64,000 bases of DNA from JBAWAP01 sp049589355. GTDB taxonomy: Bacteria; Chloroflexota; Anaerolineae; VGOG01. The notes below the pieces were generated by a model that saw nothing but the letters and a program-made list of their open reading frames with translations, had not been told where the DNA came from and ran no database searches. Both the position numbers and the translations under genes were made by a program. The stretch lies in assembly GCA_049589355.1 (NCBI GenBank), contig JBAWAP010000193.1:1-64000 (forward strand), in the 5' to 3' direction. Positions within the stretch are counted from its first letter, which is position 1; each line of letters starts with the position of its first letter. Positions 25,985 through 35,115 of this stretch are shown here, one piece after another.

Positions 25985-27028
25985 ATGCCTGTCAAGAAAA
26001 GGGTAACTATCAAACGAGTAGCAAAAGAGGCGGGGGTTTCAACTCAGACCGTTTCTCGCGTGATCAACAATCGTCCAGACGTTGCTCCTGAAACCCGCTG
26101 TCGGGTGTGGCAGGTGATAGAGGAATTAAGGTATCAACCCAGCGCCATCGCGCGCAGCCTGATCCAACAACGCAGTTTTACATTGGGAGTCGTCATTGCA
26201 GGCCTGAAATACCTTGGTCCTTCCCGTACCCTCAACGGTATCACGGAGCAGGCCGAAGGGATGGGTTATACGCTCCTGCTGAAGGAATTGCCCAGATTTG
26301 ACACAAATGACATTCAACCACTTCTCAACTCGCTACGCGCGAGGCAAGTGGATGGGATTATATGGGCAGTACCAGAAATCGGCAGCAATCGAGATTGGCT
26401 CCAGAGTCAGCCTCCTGAATTCCCCATACCAATGATTTTCCTCACCATGCAAACGCGGCCGGATTTGTCCATTGTCTCGGTTGACAACTACCTGGGCGGC
26501 CGCATCGCCACGGAGCATTTGATTGGACAAGGCTATCAGCATATTGGCCATATCTCTGGGCCGTTGGATTGGTGGGAAGCCCGCCAGCGAAAGGCTGGTT
26601 GGCAAGATGCTCTCTCTGAGGTAAGTATTCAAGTTGCAGACCACCATTGGGAATCGGGTAATTGGTCGTCCGCAAGCGGAGAGCAGGCTATACGCAAATT
26701 GCTTGATAGATACCCGGAGATGGAAGCAGTGTTTGTCGCCAACGACCAAATGGCACTGAGTGTTTTACAGGTTGCTTGCGAGAAAGGTCTTCAGGTGCCA
26801 CGGGATTTAGCGGTTGTTGGTTTCGATGGTATACCCGAAGCAGCCTATTACTGGCCCCCGCTCACAACGGTGTACCAGGATCAGCAAAAACTGGGATGCA
26901 CCGCTGTGCGAGAACTAGTCCAAATTATTGAGGCAAGCCAGCAAAGTGGAGCAGTTATCGAACCCAAAACCATCTCGCTTCAACCAGACTTGATTGTCCG
27001 AGAAAGCTCTGTTGCCCCAAAGCCATAG
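25985..27028 (+). CDS. LacI-family transcriptional regulator
   Basis: About 347 residues from the ATG at 25985 (MPVKKRVTIKRVAKEAGVST); the upstream ATG at 25961 would add residues outside the family and lies too near the operator. The N-terminal helix-turn-helix (VAKEAGVSTQTVSRVINNR) and hinge (IARSLIQQRSFTLGVVI) are canonical, followed by a periplasmic-binding-protein-like sensor domain with FVANDQMALSV and VVGFDGIPEA. It would bind an imported sugar or derivative and control its own gene and probably the isomerase and importer genes just downstream (27088-36216). Confidence 0.9.
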   Translation: MPVKKRVTIKRVAKEAGVSTQTVSRVINNRPDVAPETRCRVWQVIEELRYQPSAIARSLIQQRSFTLGVVIAGLKYLGPSRTLNGITEQAEGMGYTLLLKELPRFDTNDIQPLLNSLRARQVDGIIWAVPEIGSNRDWLQSQPPEFPIPMIFLTMQTRPDLSIVSVDNYLGGRIATEHLIGQGYQHIGHISGPLDWWEARQRKAGWQDALSEVSIQVADHHWESGNWSSASGEQAIRKLLDRYPEMEAVFVANDQMALSVLQVACEKGLQVPRDLAVVGFDGIPEAAYYWPPLTTVYQDQQKLGCTAVRELVQIIEASQQSGAVIEPKTISLQPDLIVRESSVAPKP

Positions 27029-27087
27029 ACCAAAAAGAGAAGGCCGGCCTACCGGCCGACAATACAATCAATTGAAAGGAATAGACC

Positions 27088-28494
27088 ATGCAAAAAACAA
27101 CCTTGGGCGTGATTATCGGCAACCGGGGATTCTTCCCCGACCATCTCTGCGAGAGCGGTCGGGCGGAGGTTTTGCAAGTACTGGAAGAAGAGGGGATCAC
27201 AGCGGTCATCCTGAGCCCTGAGGACACCAAGTTTGGCTCGGTGGAGACGTTACAGGACGCTGAGAAATGCGCGGCGCTGTTCAAGCAGCACCGCGAAGAA
27301 ATTGACGGCGTGCTGGTAACGCTGCCTAACTTCGGCGACGAGCGGGGGGTGGCTAATGCAATACGTATGTCCGCGCTGGATGTGCCGGTGCTCATCCATG
27401 CCTTCCCGGATGAACCCGGCAAGATGACCGTTGTTGATCGGCGAGACAGCTTCTGCGGCAAGATGTCCGCCTGCAACAATCTGGTGCAGTACGGCATCCC
27501 TTTCAGCCTCACCAGGCTGCATACCGTCGCCCCTGACGCCGAGGACTTCCGCCGGGACCTGCGCCAGTTTGCCGGCACCTGCCGGGTGGTGCGCGGCCTG
27601 CGGGGGGCTCGCATCGGGGCCCTGGGTGCACGCCCGGCGGCCTTCATCACCGTGCGCTACAGCGAGAAACTGCTGGAGGAGGCCGGCATCAGCGTGGAGG
27701 TCTTGGATCTATCAGAAGCCTTTGGCCGGGCCAATCGCCTGAGGGACGATGACGCGGAGGTGCGCCGCAAGCTGGACGAGATCAGGGCCTACGTGTCCAC
27801 CAAGGGCATCCCGGCCGAGGCATTGACCAAGATGGCTAAGTTCGCCTTGGTGACGCAGCGCTGGATGGAGGAGAACGAACTGGTGGCCACGGCAGTTCAG
27901 TGCTGGACCTCTATGGAGGAGTTCTTCGGCATCGCGCCCTGCACGGTGATGAGCATGATGAGCAACGCGCTCATGCCCAGCGCCTGCGAGACGGACATCA
28001 CCGGCGCAGTCGGCATGTATGCCATGACACTGGCCTCTGGCAAACCAAGCGCCCTGGTGGACTGGAACAACAACTACGGCGACGATCCCGACAAGGGGGT
28101 GATCTTCCACTGCAGCAACTTGCCCAAGGCCTTCTTTACCGAGGCGAAGATGGACTATCAGGACATCATCGCCGGCACGGTGGGTAAAGAGAATACCTAT
28201 GGCACAGTGGTAGGTCGCTTGAAGAGCAGCCCGTTCACTTACTGCCGGGTGTCCACCGACGACTCGTGGGGCGTCATTCGTGTCTACGTGGGCGAGGGCG
28301 AGCTGACCGACGACCCACTGGAGACCTTCGGCGGCTACGGGGTGGTGCGCATCCCGGACTTTCAGGGATTGTTACATCACATCTGCGAGAACGGGTTCGA
28401 GCACCACGTGGCCGTCAACCTATCTCAGTGCGCCGCGGCCGTGAACGAGGCGCTGACCAAGTACATGGACTGGGACGTGTACTATCACCAATAG
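27088..28494 (+). CDS. L-fucose/L-arabinose isomerase-family-like protein
   Basis: 468 residues, ATG preceded by AAAGGAAT. The N-terminal alpha/beta part (LGVIIGNRGFFPDHLCESGR, DGVLVTLPNFGDERG) and the C-terminal part with WTSMEEFFGIAPCTVMSMMS and CSNLPKAFF fit the fucose-isomerase-like superfamily. Family members interconvert aldoses and ketoses with a divalent metal. The exact substrate is unknown, and many relatives in similar loci remain uncharacterised. It sits between the LacI regulator and a YtfQ-type importer, so it probably acts on the imported sugar. A small GGCCGG-CCTA-CCGGCC hairpin (27042-27057) lies in its leader. Cytoplasmic. Confidence 0.75.
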   Translation: MQKTTLGVIIGNRGFFPDHLCESGRAEVLQVLEEEGITAVILSPEDTKFGSVETLQDAEKCAALFKQHREEIDGVLVTLPNFGDERGVANAIRMSALDVPVLIHAFPDEPGKMTVVDRRDSFCGKMSACNNLVQYGIPFSLTRLHTVAPDAEDFRRDLRQFAGTCRVVRGLRGARIGALGARPAAFITVRYSEKLLEEAGISVEVLDLSEAFGRANRLRDDDAEVRRKLDEIRAYVSTKGIPAEALTKMAKFALVTQRWMEENELVATAVQCWTSMEEFFGIAPCTVMSMMSNALMPSACETDITGAVGMYAMTLASGKPSALVDWNNNYGDDPDKGVIFHCSNLPKAFFTEAKMDYQDIIAGTVGKENTYGTVVGRLKSSPFTYCRVSTDDSWGVIRVYVGEGELTDDPLETFGGYGVVRIPDFQGLLHHICENGFEHHVAVNLSQCAAAVNEALTKYMDWDVYYHQ

Positions 28495-28581
28495 AAGACG
28501 TTCTCGTCCAAGCCCAACGACAGAAAGGAGGCTCTCTCGGAAATCAGTGTAAGTATCAACTCGTTCCCAACAAAAATCTTG

Positions 28582-28610
28582 TTGACATCCACTCGATCGT
28601 TTGGTAAGTA
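28582..28610 (+). promoter_or_regulatory. Predicted promoter of the YtfQ-like importer operon
   Basis: TTGACA (28582-28587) and TAAGTA (28605-28610) are separated by 17 bases, about 90 bases before the binding-protein start. The -10 is imperfect. No LacI-type palindrome was found across it. Confidence 0.5.
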
Positions 28611-28701
28611 ACCCTTTTTTGGGGGGAGGTTGGCATTTCATCCCGGAGAAATGCATATAGTCCAAATCTCGAGAGTCAAATCTAAAGTAAGGAGGATTGA
28701 A

Positions 28702-29685
28702 ATGAAGTCACGAGTTCTGTACGCAGTTTTGGCAGTGAGTCTGGTCTTGGGATTGGCAGCCGGTTGTGCGAAAGCCGCGCCGACTCCCACACCCAAGAAA
28801 ACCTACACCTACAAGGACATGACTGTCGGCTTTATCCAGACTGGTTCTGAAGGTGGCTGGCGCACCGCCAACACAGGTTCCTTCAAGGAAACGGCGACTC
28901 AACTGGGAATCAACCTGAAGTTCTACGATGCGCAGAACCATCTGGAGAACCAGGTCTCGGCTTTCCACCAGTTCAACCAGGATAAGGATGTGAACGTCAT
29001 CATCCTTGCCGCGCTCGAGACGACGGGTTGGGACGATGTGTTGAAGGAAGCCCAGGCGAACGGCAAAACGGTCGTTTTGGAAGACCGCCGCATAGATGCG
29101 TCGGAAGACCTGTATGTTACCTACATCGGCTCCGACTTTGCCGAGGAAGGGCGCAAGTCCGCTGTTGAAATGTGCAAGCTGCTCGAGGGCAGCGCGAAGA
29201 AGACTGTCTGGGAGCTGGTCGGCAACGTAGGCTCCTCCGCGGCCAAAGACCGCGGCCAGGGCTTCCGCGAGAAAATGGGCGAGTGCGGAATCCAGGTCAC
29301 CAAGAGCCAGACCGGCAACTGGAGTGCCACGGAGGGCAAGGCGGTCACGGAAGCCTGGTTGAAGGAGACCAAGGACGTTCAGGGCATCTTCGCTCAGAAT
29401 GACGAAATGGGTTTGGGCGCTATCGAAGCGCTCAAAGAAGCCGGCCTCAAGCCTGGGGTAGACGTCAAGATCCTCTCGGTTGATGCCACCGCTGGCGCCT
29501 TCAAGGCCATGATCGCCGGTGACCTCAACACGGTCGTGGAGTGCAACCCGCTTCTCGCCCCGCAGGTGTACGAAGCCGCCCTGAAGGCCCTCAACGGCGA
29601 ACCGCTGCCCAAGTGGGTTCCTTCGCAGGAAGGCGTGTTCTACGCTAAAGACGCGGCGACGATTTTGCCGACCCGCAAGTACTAG
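28702..29685 (+). CDS. Sugar ABC transporter binding lipoprotein, YtfQ-like
   Basis: 327 residues from the ATG at 28702 (AAGGAGG upstream). A lipoprotein signal ends at LAAGCAKA, then a TPTP linker. The mature part begins TVGFIQTGSEGGWRTANTGS and continues FYDAQNHLENQ and GNWSATEGKAVTEAWL, closely following the galactofuranose-binding protein YtfQ. It would capture a furanose-form hexose or similar sugar outside the membrane and deliver it to the permeases at 31345 and 32427. First gene of the importer operon; a double hairpin follows it, probably favouring higher amounts of binding protein than membrane parts. Confidence 0.85.
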   Translation: MKSRVLYAVLAVSLVLGLAAGCAKAAPTPTPKKTYTYKDMTVGFIQTGSEGGWRTANTGSFKETATQLGINLKFYDAQNHLENQVSAFHQFNQDKDVNVIILAALETTGWDDVLKEAQANGKTVVLEDRRIDASEDLYVTYIGSDFAEEGRKSAVEMCKLLEGSAKKTVWELVGNVGSSAAKDRGQGFREKMGECGIQVTKSQTGNWSATEGKAVTEAWLKETKDVQGIFAQNDEMGLGAIEALKEAGLKPGVDVKILSVDATAGAFKAMIAGDLNTVVECNPLLAPQVYEAALKALNGEPLPKWVPSQEGVFYAKDAATILPTRKY

Positions 29686-29700
29686 AGCCTATAGCACGAT

Positions 29701-29775
29701 TTCTACAGTCCGGGAGACCATGCTTAGTATGGTCCTGTAGAACCGAGGAGCGGCGCCCGCTCGGCGCCGCTCCTC
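29701..29775 (+). promoter_or_regulatory. Double intercistronic hairpin after the binding-protein gene
   Basis: TTCTACAG (29701-29708) pairs with CTGTAGAA (29735-29742), with an inner GACCAT/ATGGTC stem. Then GAGGAGCGGCGCC (29745-29757) pairs perfectly with GGCGCCGCTCCTC (29763-29775). No T-run follows, so partial termination or 3'-end protection of the binding-protein mRNA is likelier than full termination. Confidence 0.7.
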
Positions 29776-29827
29776 ACATAGAACGTTTTTGTCCAAATTC
29801 TGTAAAACAACAGCCGGAGGTGGCATT

Positions 29828-31348
29828 ATGTCAGATTCTGACTATATTGTAGAAATGAAAGGGATAAACAAGGCATTCCCTGGTGTGCAAGCCCTTTTAG
29901 ATGTGGATTTCTACTTGAAGCGCGGCGAGATCCATGCCATCGTGGGGGAAAATGGCGCGGGTAAGTCCACGCTCATCAAAATACTGACCGGCGTCGAGAA
30001 ACAGGACGCAGGCACGGTCATACTCGAAGGAGAAGAAGCCCTGGTAAAATCACCCCAACATGCTCAGGAACTGGGCATCAGCACGGTGTACCAGGAAATA
30101 AACTTATGCCCTAATCTGACGGTAGCAGAAAACATCCTGATTGGCCGGGAACCCAAGAGAGCAGGGAGCATCGATTGGAGAGCAATGAATGCCCAGGCCA
30201 AGGAGTTCCTCCTCCAGCGGTTGGATATCGACATCGACGTGGCCCAGACGCTGGGCTCGTATTCGGTGGCCATTCAGCAGATGGCTGCAATCGCGCGGGC
30301 ACTCGAGATTTCACATGCCAGAATTCTGATCCTGGACGAGCCTACTTCCAGCCTCGATGCCCGTGAAACCGAGAAGCTCTTCCAGGTGATGGGCAGGTTA
30401 AGAAGCGAAGGCGTGTCCATCATTTTCATCACCCATTTCATTGACCAGGTCTACGAAGTCGCCGACAGAATTACGGTCCTCAGAAACGGGGAGCTAGTTG
30501 GGACTTATGAAACAGAGCTTATGCCGATCCTGGAATTGGTCGCCAAGATGATCGGCAGAAGCCTGACCGAGTTCGATGAAATGTCAAGAATCAAACTCGA
30601 AAGCAGCAAGCACATTAAAGGTGAGGCATTGCTTGAGGCTAAAGGACTTGGCCTCATGGGCTCTATCGAACCACTTGACCTGGAGCTGCACGCCGGTGAA
30701 GTGCTTGGTTTTGCCGGGCTGCTGGGATCAGGGCGTACGGAAACAGCTAAACTGCTGTTTGGGGTTGACAAGCCTGATAGCGGTACGTTGACGTTCGCCG
30801 GAAAAGTGATTAAAGCATTTTCGCCCCTTGCTTCGATTGTCAGAGGCATTAGCCTCTCTCCTGAAGATAGAAAAGCAGATGGCATTGTGGATGACTTGAC
30901 GGTTAGGGAAAACATCATCCTGGCCATGCAGGCCAGCCGGGGCTGGTTCAAGTATCTGAGCATGCAACAACAGTACGAAATTGCAGACAAGTACATCCAA
31001 TTGCTGAACATTGTTACCCCCTCGGCAGACCAGCCGGTCAAAAATCTGAGCGGCGGCAATCAGCAAAAGGTGATCCTCGCTCGGTGGCTCGCCACGAATC
31101 CGCAGGTTCTGATCTTGGATGAACCCACTAAAGGTATTGATGTAGGAGCAAAAGCCGAAATTCAGAAACTGGTGCTTTCGCTGGCTGAAGAAGGCAAGGC
31201 GTGTATCTTTATTTCTTCGGAATTAGAGGAAGTGCTGCGCACCAGCCACCGCATCGTTGTGTTGCGGGACCGGAAGAAGGTAACCGAGTTCACCGGTGAA
31301 GTGGACGAGCATACCATCATGCAGTCGATCGCAGGGGGTGGATCATGA
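29828..31348 (+). CDS. Sugar ABC transporter ATPase (two-domain, YtfR/RbsA type)
   Basis: 506 residues from the ATG at 29828 (CGGAGGTGG upstream). The first domain has Walker A GENGAGKST and Walker B ILILDEPTSS. The second has the degenerate P-loop GLLGSGRTE usual for this class, signature SGGNQQKVILARWL and Walker B LILDEPTKG. The tandem-domain layout is standard for CUT2 importers. It powers import by the two permeases encoded next and is coupled to the first by an ATGA overlap at 31345. Peripheral on the cytoplasmic face. Confidence 0.92.
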   Translation: MSDSDYIVEMKGINKAFPGVQALLDVDFYLKRGEIHAIVGENGAGKSTLIKILTGVEKQDAGTVILEGEEALVKSPQHAQELGISTVYQEINLCPNLTVAENILIGREPKRAGSIDWRAMNAQAKEFLLQRLDIDIDVAQTLGSYSVAIQQMAAIARALEISHARILILDEPTSSLDARETEKLFQVMGRLRSEGVSIIFITHFIDQVYEVADRITVLRNGELVGTYETELMPILELVAKMIGRSLTEFDEMSRIKLESSKHIKGEALLEAKGLGLMGSIEPLDLELHAGEVLGFAGLLGSGRTETAKLLFGVDKPDSGTLTFAGKVIKAFSPLASIVRGISLSPEDRKADGIVDDLTVRENIILAMQASRGWFKYLSMQQQYEIADKYIQLLNIVTPSADQPVKNLSGGNQQKVILARWLATNPQVLILDEPTKGIDVGAKAEIQKLVLSLAEEGKACIFISSELEEVLRTSHRIVVLRDRKKVTEFTGEVDEHTIMQSIAGGGS

Positions 31349-32421
31349 GACAGTCTAAATCCTCTTTCACGTGGAGAAAGGTCACGGAGAGCCGGCTCTT
31401 CTGGCCATTCATCGCCTTGGCGCTCATTCTGCTCTTTGACCTTATCTTTGTTCGCGGGTTTTTTAGAATTGAGGCAAAAGAAGGCAATCTGTATGGAAGC
31501 CTGATCGACATCCTGCGAAACGCTTCGACCGTCATGTTGCTGGCCATTGGCATGACGTTGGTCATTGCCACCGGTGGGGTGGACCTCTCAGTGGGTGCCG
31601 TCATGGCCATTGCGGCCTCGGTGGCAGCCCTTATGATGAATCCGTACGTTTTGGCCAAAGAACTGCCGCCGAATCTCATGAAACTCATCTACGATCCCAA
31701 TTTCACCTATGCGCCACTCTGGGCGGTGATTCTGGTGACGCTGATTGTGTGCACAATCTGTGGTTTATGGAATGGGTTCCTTGTTGCCTATGGCAGAATT
31801 CAGGCCATGGTCGCCACACTGATCCTGATGATTGCCGGCCGTGGGATTGCCCAGCTCATCACGAATGGGGTGAGAATTCAGATCTTCTATGAGCCGTACG
31901 CCTTCATCGGAAAGGGCTGGATTATCCTACCTTTTTCATTATATATCGCGGCCTTTGTGTTCGCGATCGCCTGGCTCTTGACTCGCAAAACGGCAATCGG
32001 GATGTTCATCGAATCGGTAGGTATAAACTCTCGCTCCAGTTTTTTTAGCGGCATTGAGGAAAAGAAGGTGAAATTGCTGGCCTACACGTTTTGCGGCTTT
32101 TGCGCGGGGGTAGCGGGTTTGATCGCCAGTTCGAACATCAAAACATCGGATGCCAATAACATCGGCCTGACCCTTGAACTAGACGCCATCCTGGCGGTCG
32201 TCATCGGCGGCACCTTAATGGCGGGCGGCCGCTTCTCCCTGCTGGCCAGTATGGTCGGTGCTTTGGTCATGCAGGCTATAACCACCTCCATGTATGCGAT
32301 CGGCGTTCCGGCGTTTGCTCTTCAGGCGATCAAGGGGCTGGTAGTCGTCTTTGTGATCCTGCTGTATTCGGAACAAGTCAGAGGCTTTGCCCGAAGAATC
32401 ACCGCGCAGAAAGAGGCTTGA
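31345..32421 (+). CDS. Sugar ABC transporter permease (YtfT-like)
   Basis: 358 residues with eight or more hydrophobic helices. VIATGGVDLSVGAVMAIAAS is the CUT2 permease signature, and LELDAILAVVIGGTLMAGGR is the conserved late segment. A longer soluble loop (about residues 95-125) follows the third helix. Start ATG overlaps the ATPase stop. Together with the next gene product it forms the membrane channel of the importer. Confidence 0.9.
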   Translation: MRQSKSSFTWRKVTESRLFWPFIALALILLFDLIFVRGFFRIEAKEGNLYGSLIDILRNASTVMLLAIGMTLVIATGGVDLSVGAVMAIAASVAALMMNPYVLAKELPPNLMKLIYDPNFTYAPLWAVILVTLIVCTICGLWNGFLVAYGRIQAMVATLILMIAGRGIAQLITNGVRIQIFYEPYAFIGKGWIILPFSLYIAAFVFAIAWLLTRKTAIGMFIESVGINSRSSFFSGIEEKKVKLLAYTFCGFCAGVAGLIASSNIKTSDANNIGLTLELDAILAVVIGGTLMAGGRFSLLASMVGALVMQAITTSMYAIGVPAFALQAIKGLVVVFVILLYSEQVRGFARRITAQKEA

Positions 32422-32426
32422 CCATT

Positions 32427-34022
32427 ATGCGAAAGATAGGCACTCTTATTTCCAATAGCCGGAGGTTCATTCCGCTTACAGCGACGGCGGCGCTGACTTT
32501 CGTCGCCTATGGGGTCGGAGCAGCACTTTATCCAGGCATGCGGGATGCGCAAGTGTTTCTTAATTTGTTCCGAACCAGTCCTTTTCTGCTGATCAGCGCG
32601 ATAGGGATGACGTTCGTCATTCTGTCGAAGGGCATTGATCTTTCGGTGGGTGGTGTGGTGGCGCTGACGACGGTAGCCGCCGCCGCGTTACTTCGGGAAG
32701 GGTGGAACGCTTGGGCTGTTATGCTGCTCATGCTGGCCATGGGGATGGCTTTGGGCGCCATTATGGGAGCCATCATCACCTACCTGAAGGTGCAGCCGTT
32801 TATCGCCACCCTGGCGGGCATGTGGTTTGCCCGCGGCATGTGCTTCTTCATCAGCGATGATGCGATAGCCATCGACAACCGGACCTACACCATTCTTGCG
32901 CGAACAAAAATCTTGATCCCGGGATTAAGCAATCCTGTTACGCAACAGGGGGATTTTATCTCCATCCTCGTCGTTGTTATGATGCTCGTCTTGGCGGTGG
33001 CGATATACGTTGCCCACTATACGCGGTTTGGCCGTACAGTGTACGCCATGGGAGGCAACGAACAATCTGCTCGCTTGATGGGGCTACCGGTGAACAGGAC
33101 CAAAGTGCTGGTGTACACGTTAAATGGGTTTTGCTCGGCGCTGGCAGGCATCACGCTGAGCATCTATGTGTCTTCCGGGCATGGCTTGTATGCGGGGGGC
33201 TTTGAGTTGCAGGTAATCGCTGCGGTGGTAATCGGCGGTACGATGCTGACTGGCGGCGAAGGGTATGTGTTCGGCACACTGTTTGGCGTACTCGTTATGG
33301 GCATCACTCAAACCCTGATCCAGTTCAACGGAAAACTTAGCTCCTGGTGGACAAATATCGTAGTCGGTGCGCTTACGCTGGTTTTCATCGGCGTACAGAG
33401 TCTCTTGGCTGCTCGGAAAGGCGGCCGCCGTCGGGCGAAGGAGGCCGGTGCGCCGGTATCGCCAGCCGCCCTGCGCAACCGGCGAATGCTGTTATTTGGC
33501 GGCAGCGCGGTCATCGTGATCGTCCTGGCCGTGCTTGCGATCAACGTTATCTCAAAACCGGGTGGAGGGTCGGTCACCAACACTACTCCCACAGCAAGAT
33601 CTGCTGCTGCTTGCCAAGACAAGCCCTTTAGGCAGGACCAGGCCGCGAGTCTTAGGGAAGCTGGGGCGGTGCTCACCTATGAGCGCAACGGCGGACCTGA
33701 CTGTATTGACGAGCTGTATGCTGTTTATCCAGACGGGCGAATCGTGGGCGACGATGGCACGAAAGAAATCGAAAAACAGGTGACCCCTGCCGAGGTGGAT
33801 AAATTGCTCTCGGACATTAGCGATAGGGGATGGTTTACGGATGAGTTTTATGATACCTGGCATACCCGCTGCGGGCAATGCTATGGATATTATCTCACTG
33901 TTTCTTATATGGGTCAGGAAAAGACCGTGAAGGCTGTGGACGGTGGAACAGATGCTCCCGCTGAGTATTGGCAGGTTGTCTCAATAATCAATGGGGTTAT
34001 TCCACACTTTACTGCTCCATAG
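32427..34022 (+). CDS. Sugar ABC transporter permease (YjfF-like) with an extra C-terminal domain
   Basis: About 531 residues, against about 330 expected. The ATG at 32427 follows AGAGG; a TTG at 32418 is an alternative. Residues to about 330 are a normal CUT2 permease (ILSKGIDLSVGGVVALTTVA, AVVIGGTMLTGGEGYVFG). After a basic linker (ARKGGRRRAKEAG) comes an extra transmembrane helix (near residues 350-372), a Ser/Thr-rich stretch and a soluble domain of about 140 residues with four cysteines, including a CGQC pair (TRCGQCYGYYLTVSYMG). The fold resembles small DUF6438-type beta domains, but that is only an impression. A frameshift joining two genes is not needed, as the frame is open throughout. 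Topology places the extra domain outside the membrane or in the cytoplasm depending on helix count. Confidence 0.82.
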   Translation: MRKIGTLISNSRRFIPLTATAALTFVAYGVGAALYPGMRDAQVFLNLFRTSPFLLISAIGMTFVILSKGIDLSVGGVVALTTVAAAALLREGWNAWAVMLLMLAMGMALGAIMGAIITYLKVQPFIATLAGMWFARGMCFFISDDAIAIDNRTYTILARTKILIPGLSNPVTQQGDFISILVVVMMLVLAVAIYVAHYTRFGRTVYAMGGNEQSARLMGLPVNRTKVLVYTLNGFCSALAGITLSIYVSSGHGLYAGGFELQVIAAVVIGGTMLTGGEGYVFGTLFGVLVMGITQTLIQFNGKLSSWWTNIVVGALTLVFIGVQSLLAARKGGRRRAKEAGAPVSPAALRNRRMLLFGGSAVIVIVLAVLAINVISKPGGGSVTNTTPTARSAAACQDKPFRQDQAASLREAGAVLTYERNGGPDCIDELYAVYPDGRIVGDDGTKEIEKQVTPAEVDKLLSDISDRGWFTDEFYDTWHTRCGQCYGYYLTVSYMGQEKTVKAVDGGTDAPAEYWQVVSIINGVIPHFTAP

Positions 34023-34173
34023 TAGGTCCGAAGCACGGAGGGCCAATCTAACCGTCGGTTTTTCTCCGAATTTCTGGTATCCCTATTTTCGCGGAAAGCT
34101 TACTCTTTATCCGAGAAATGGGTGGCAGTGGTATCGGCCACCGGCAAGATTCATGATACAAGGAAAAGGAAAG

Positions 34174-35091
34174 ATGAGCATTAAGAAGGCACTAATTCCA
34201 GTCCTGGCATGCGCTCTGCTTCTCTGTGCCTGCGGCTACATTGTTCTACCTGAGGAAGAGGAGGGTGCTTCGACGTCAGCAGGATCAAAAGGTTGGAGCG
34301 CTGTGGCGACGAATATCGGCAAATCCGCCGCCGGGGATTTGCACATTGACCTCACCATACGGAACGAGACGGGCGATTGGAGTGCCATGCAAGCCACGGC
34401 GGGTAAGCCGGCTGTGTTCACGGCTGGCGGCAAGACCACAAACTGCGATACGGTTTTTGTCAGCACGGGCGGCCACCGTCTGGCTCCGGGCTTTCAGATG
34501 CGGGGTTACATTGCAGGGACAAAAGCCGAACCCAAGACCCAGCTTATCTATGTGGAATGCAAGGGCGCAGAAGCCGCTCCCGGATCCAAACTCTCCGTCA
34601 ATTATAGCTACGTTACCGGCCAGTATAACTATTATGAACCGGAAGCGAACAAAGCCGACGGAAGGCTGGAAATAAATCTCGACCAGGTTGCCACGGATCT
34701 GAAGTATCCGATCGCTTCACCGGTAGAGGGTTTGATCCAGAAGCCCGATACCCAAATTACCGCACTCAATGATTGCGTTCTCACCCTCACCGGTGTTACG
34801 CGTACCGATAAGGGCATGCAGTTCAAATGGCTGAATTCTAACCCCGGCGAGTACCCCACCTATGTTCATATTGGCAACCCGCCTGTCATCGGTGCAGATG
34901 GCATCATCTATGGTCGTTACGAGACCCCGGATCTCGCGTCCGTACCAATAACCCCTGCAGGCGGTACGGCGGAATGGACGACCGAGGTTGCGGTTCCGAA
35001 AGATGTCAAAGGCTTGTACATATTGCTGAGCGTGGAGTCGGGAAAGCAGCGGCTCTATGCGAACTACGCCGTTGATGTCACCGATAAATAG
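34174..35091 (+). CDS. Lipoprotein of unknown function in the sugar importer operon
   Basis: 305 residues from the ATG at 34174 (AAGGAAAAGGA upstream). The signal peptide MSIKKALIPVLACALLLCAC ends in a lipobox, so the mature protein is anchored outside. An acidic segment (LPEEEEG) leads to beta-rich sequence with repeated immunoglobulin-like strands (DLHIDLTIRNETGDWSAMQA, QLIYVECKGAE, WTTEVAVPKDVKGLYILLSV), suggesting two beta-sandwich domains. No catalytic motif. It may help bind polysaccharide or interact with the extra domain of the permease encoded before it. The 150 bases between the two genes hold nothing recognisable except the ribosome site. Confidence 0.68.
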   Translation: MSIKKALIPVLACALLLCACGYIVLPEEEEGASTSAGSKGWSAVATNIGKSAAGDLHIDLTIRNETGDWSAMQATAGKPAVFTAGGKTTNCDTVFVSTGGHRLAPGFQMRGYIAGTKAEPKTQLIYVECKGAEAAPGSKLSVNYSYVTGQYNYYEPEANKADGRLEINLDQVATDLKYPIASPVEGLIQKPDTQITALNDCVLTLTGVTRTDKGMQFKWLNSNPGEYPTYVHIGNPPVIGADGIIYGRYETPDLASVPITPAGGTAEWTTEVAVPKDVKGLYILLSVESGKQRLYANYAVDVTDK

Positions 35092-35115
35092 CTTCTTTTT
35101 CCAGAGGAATGGTGC

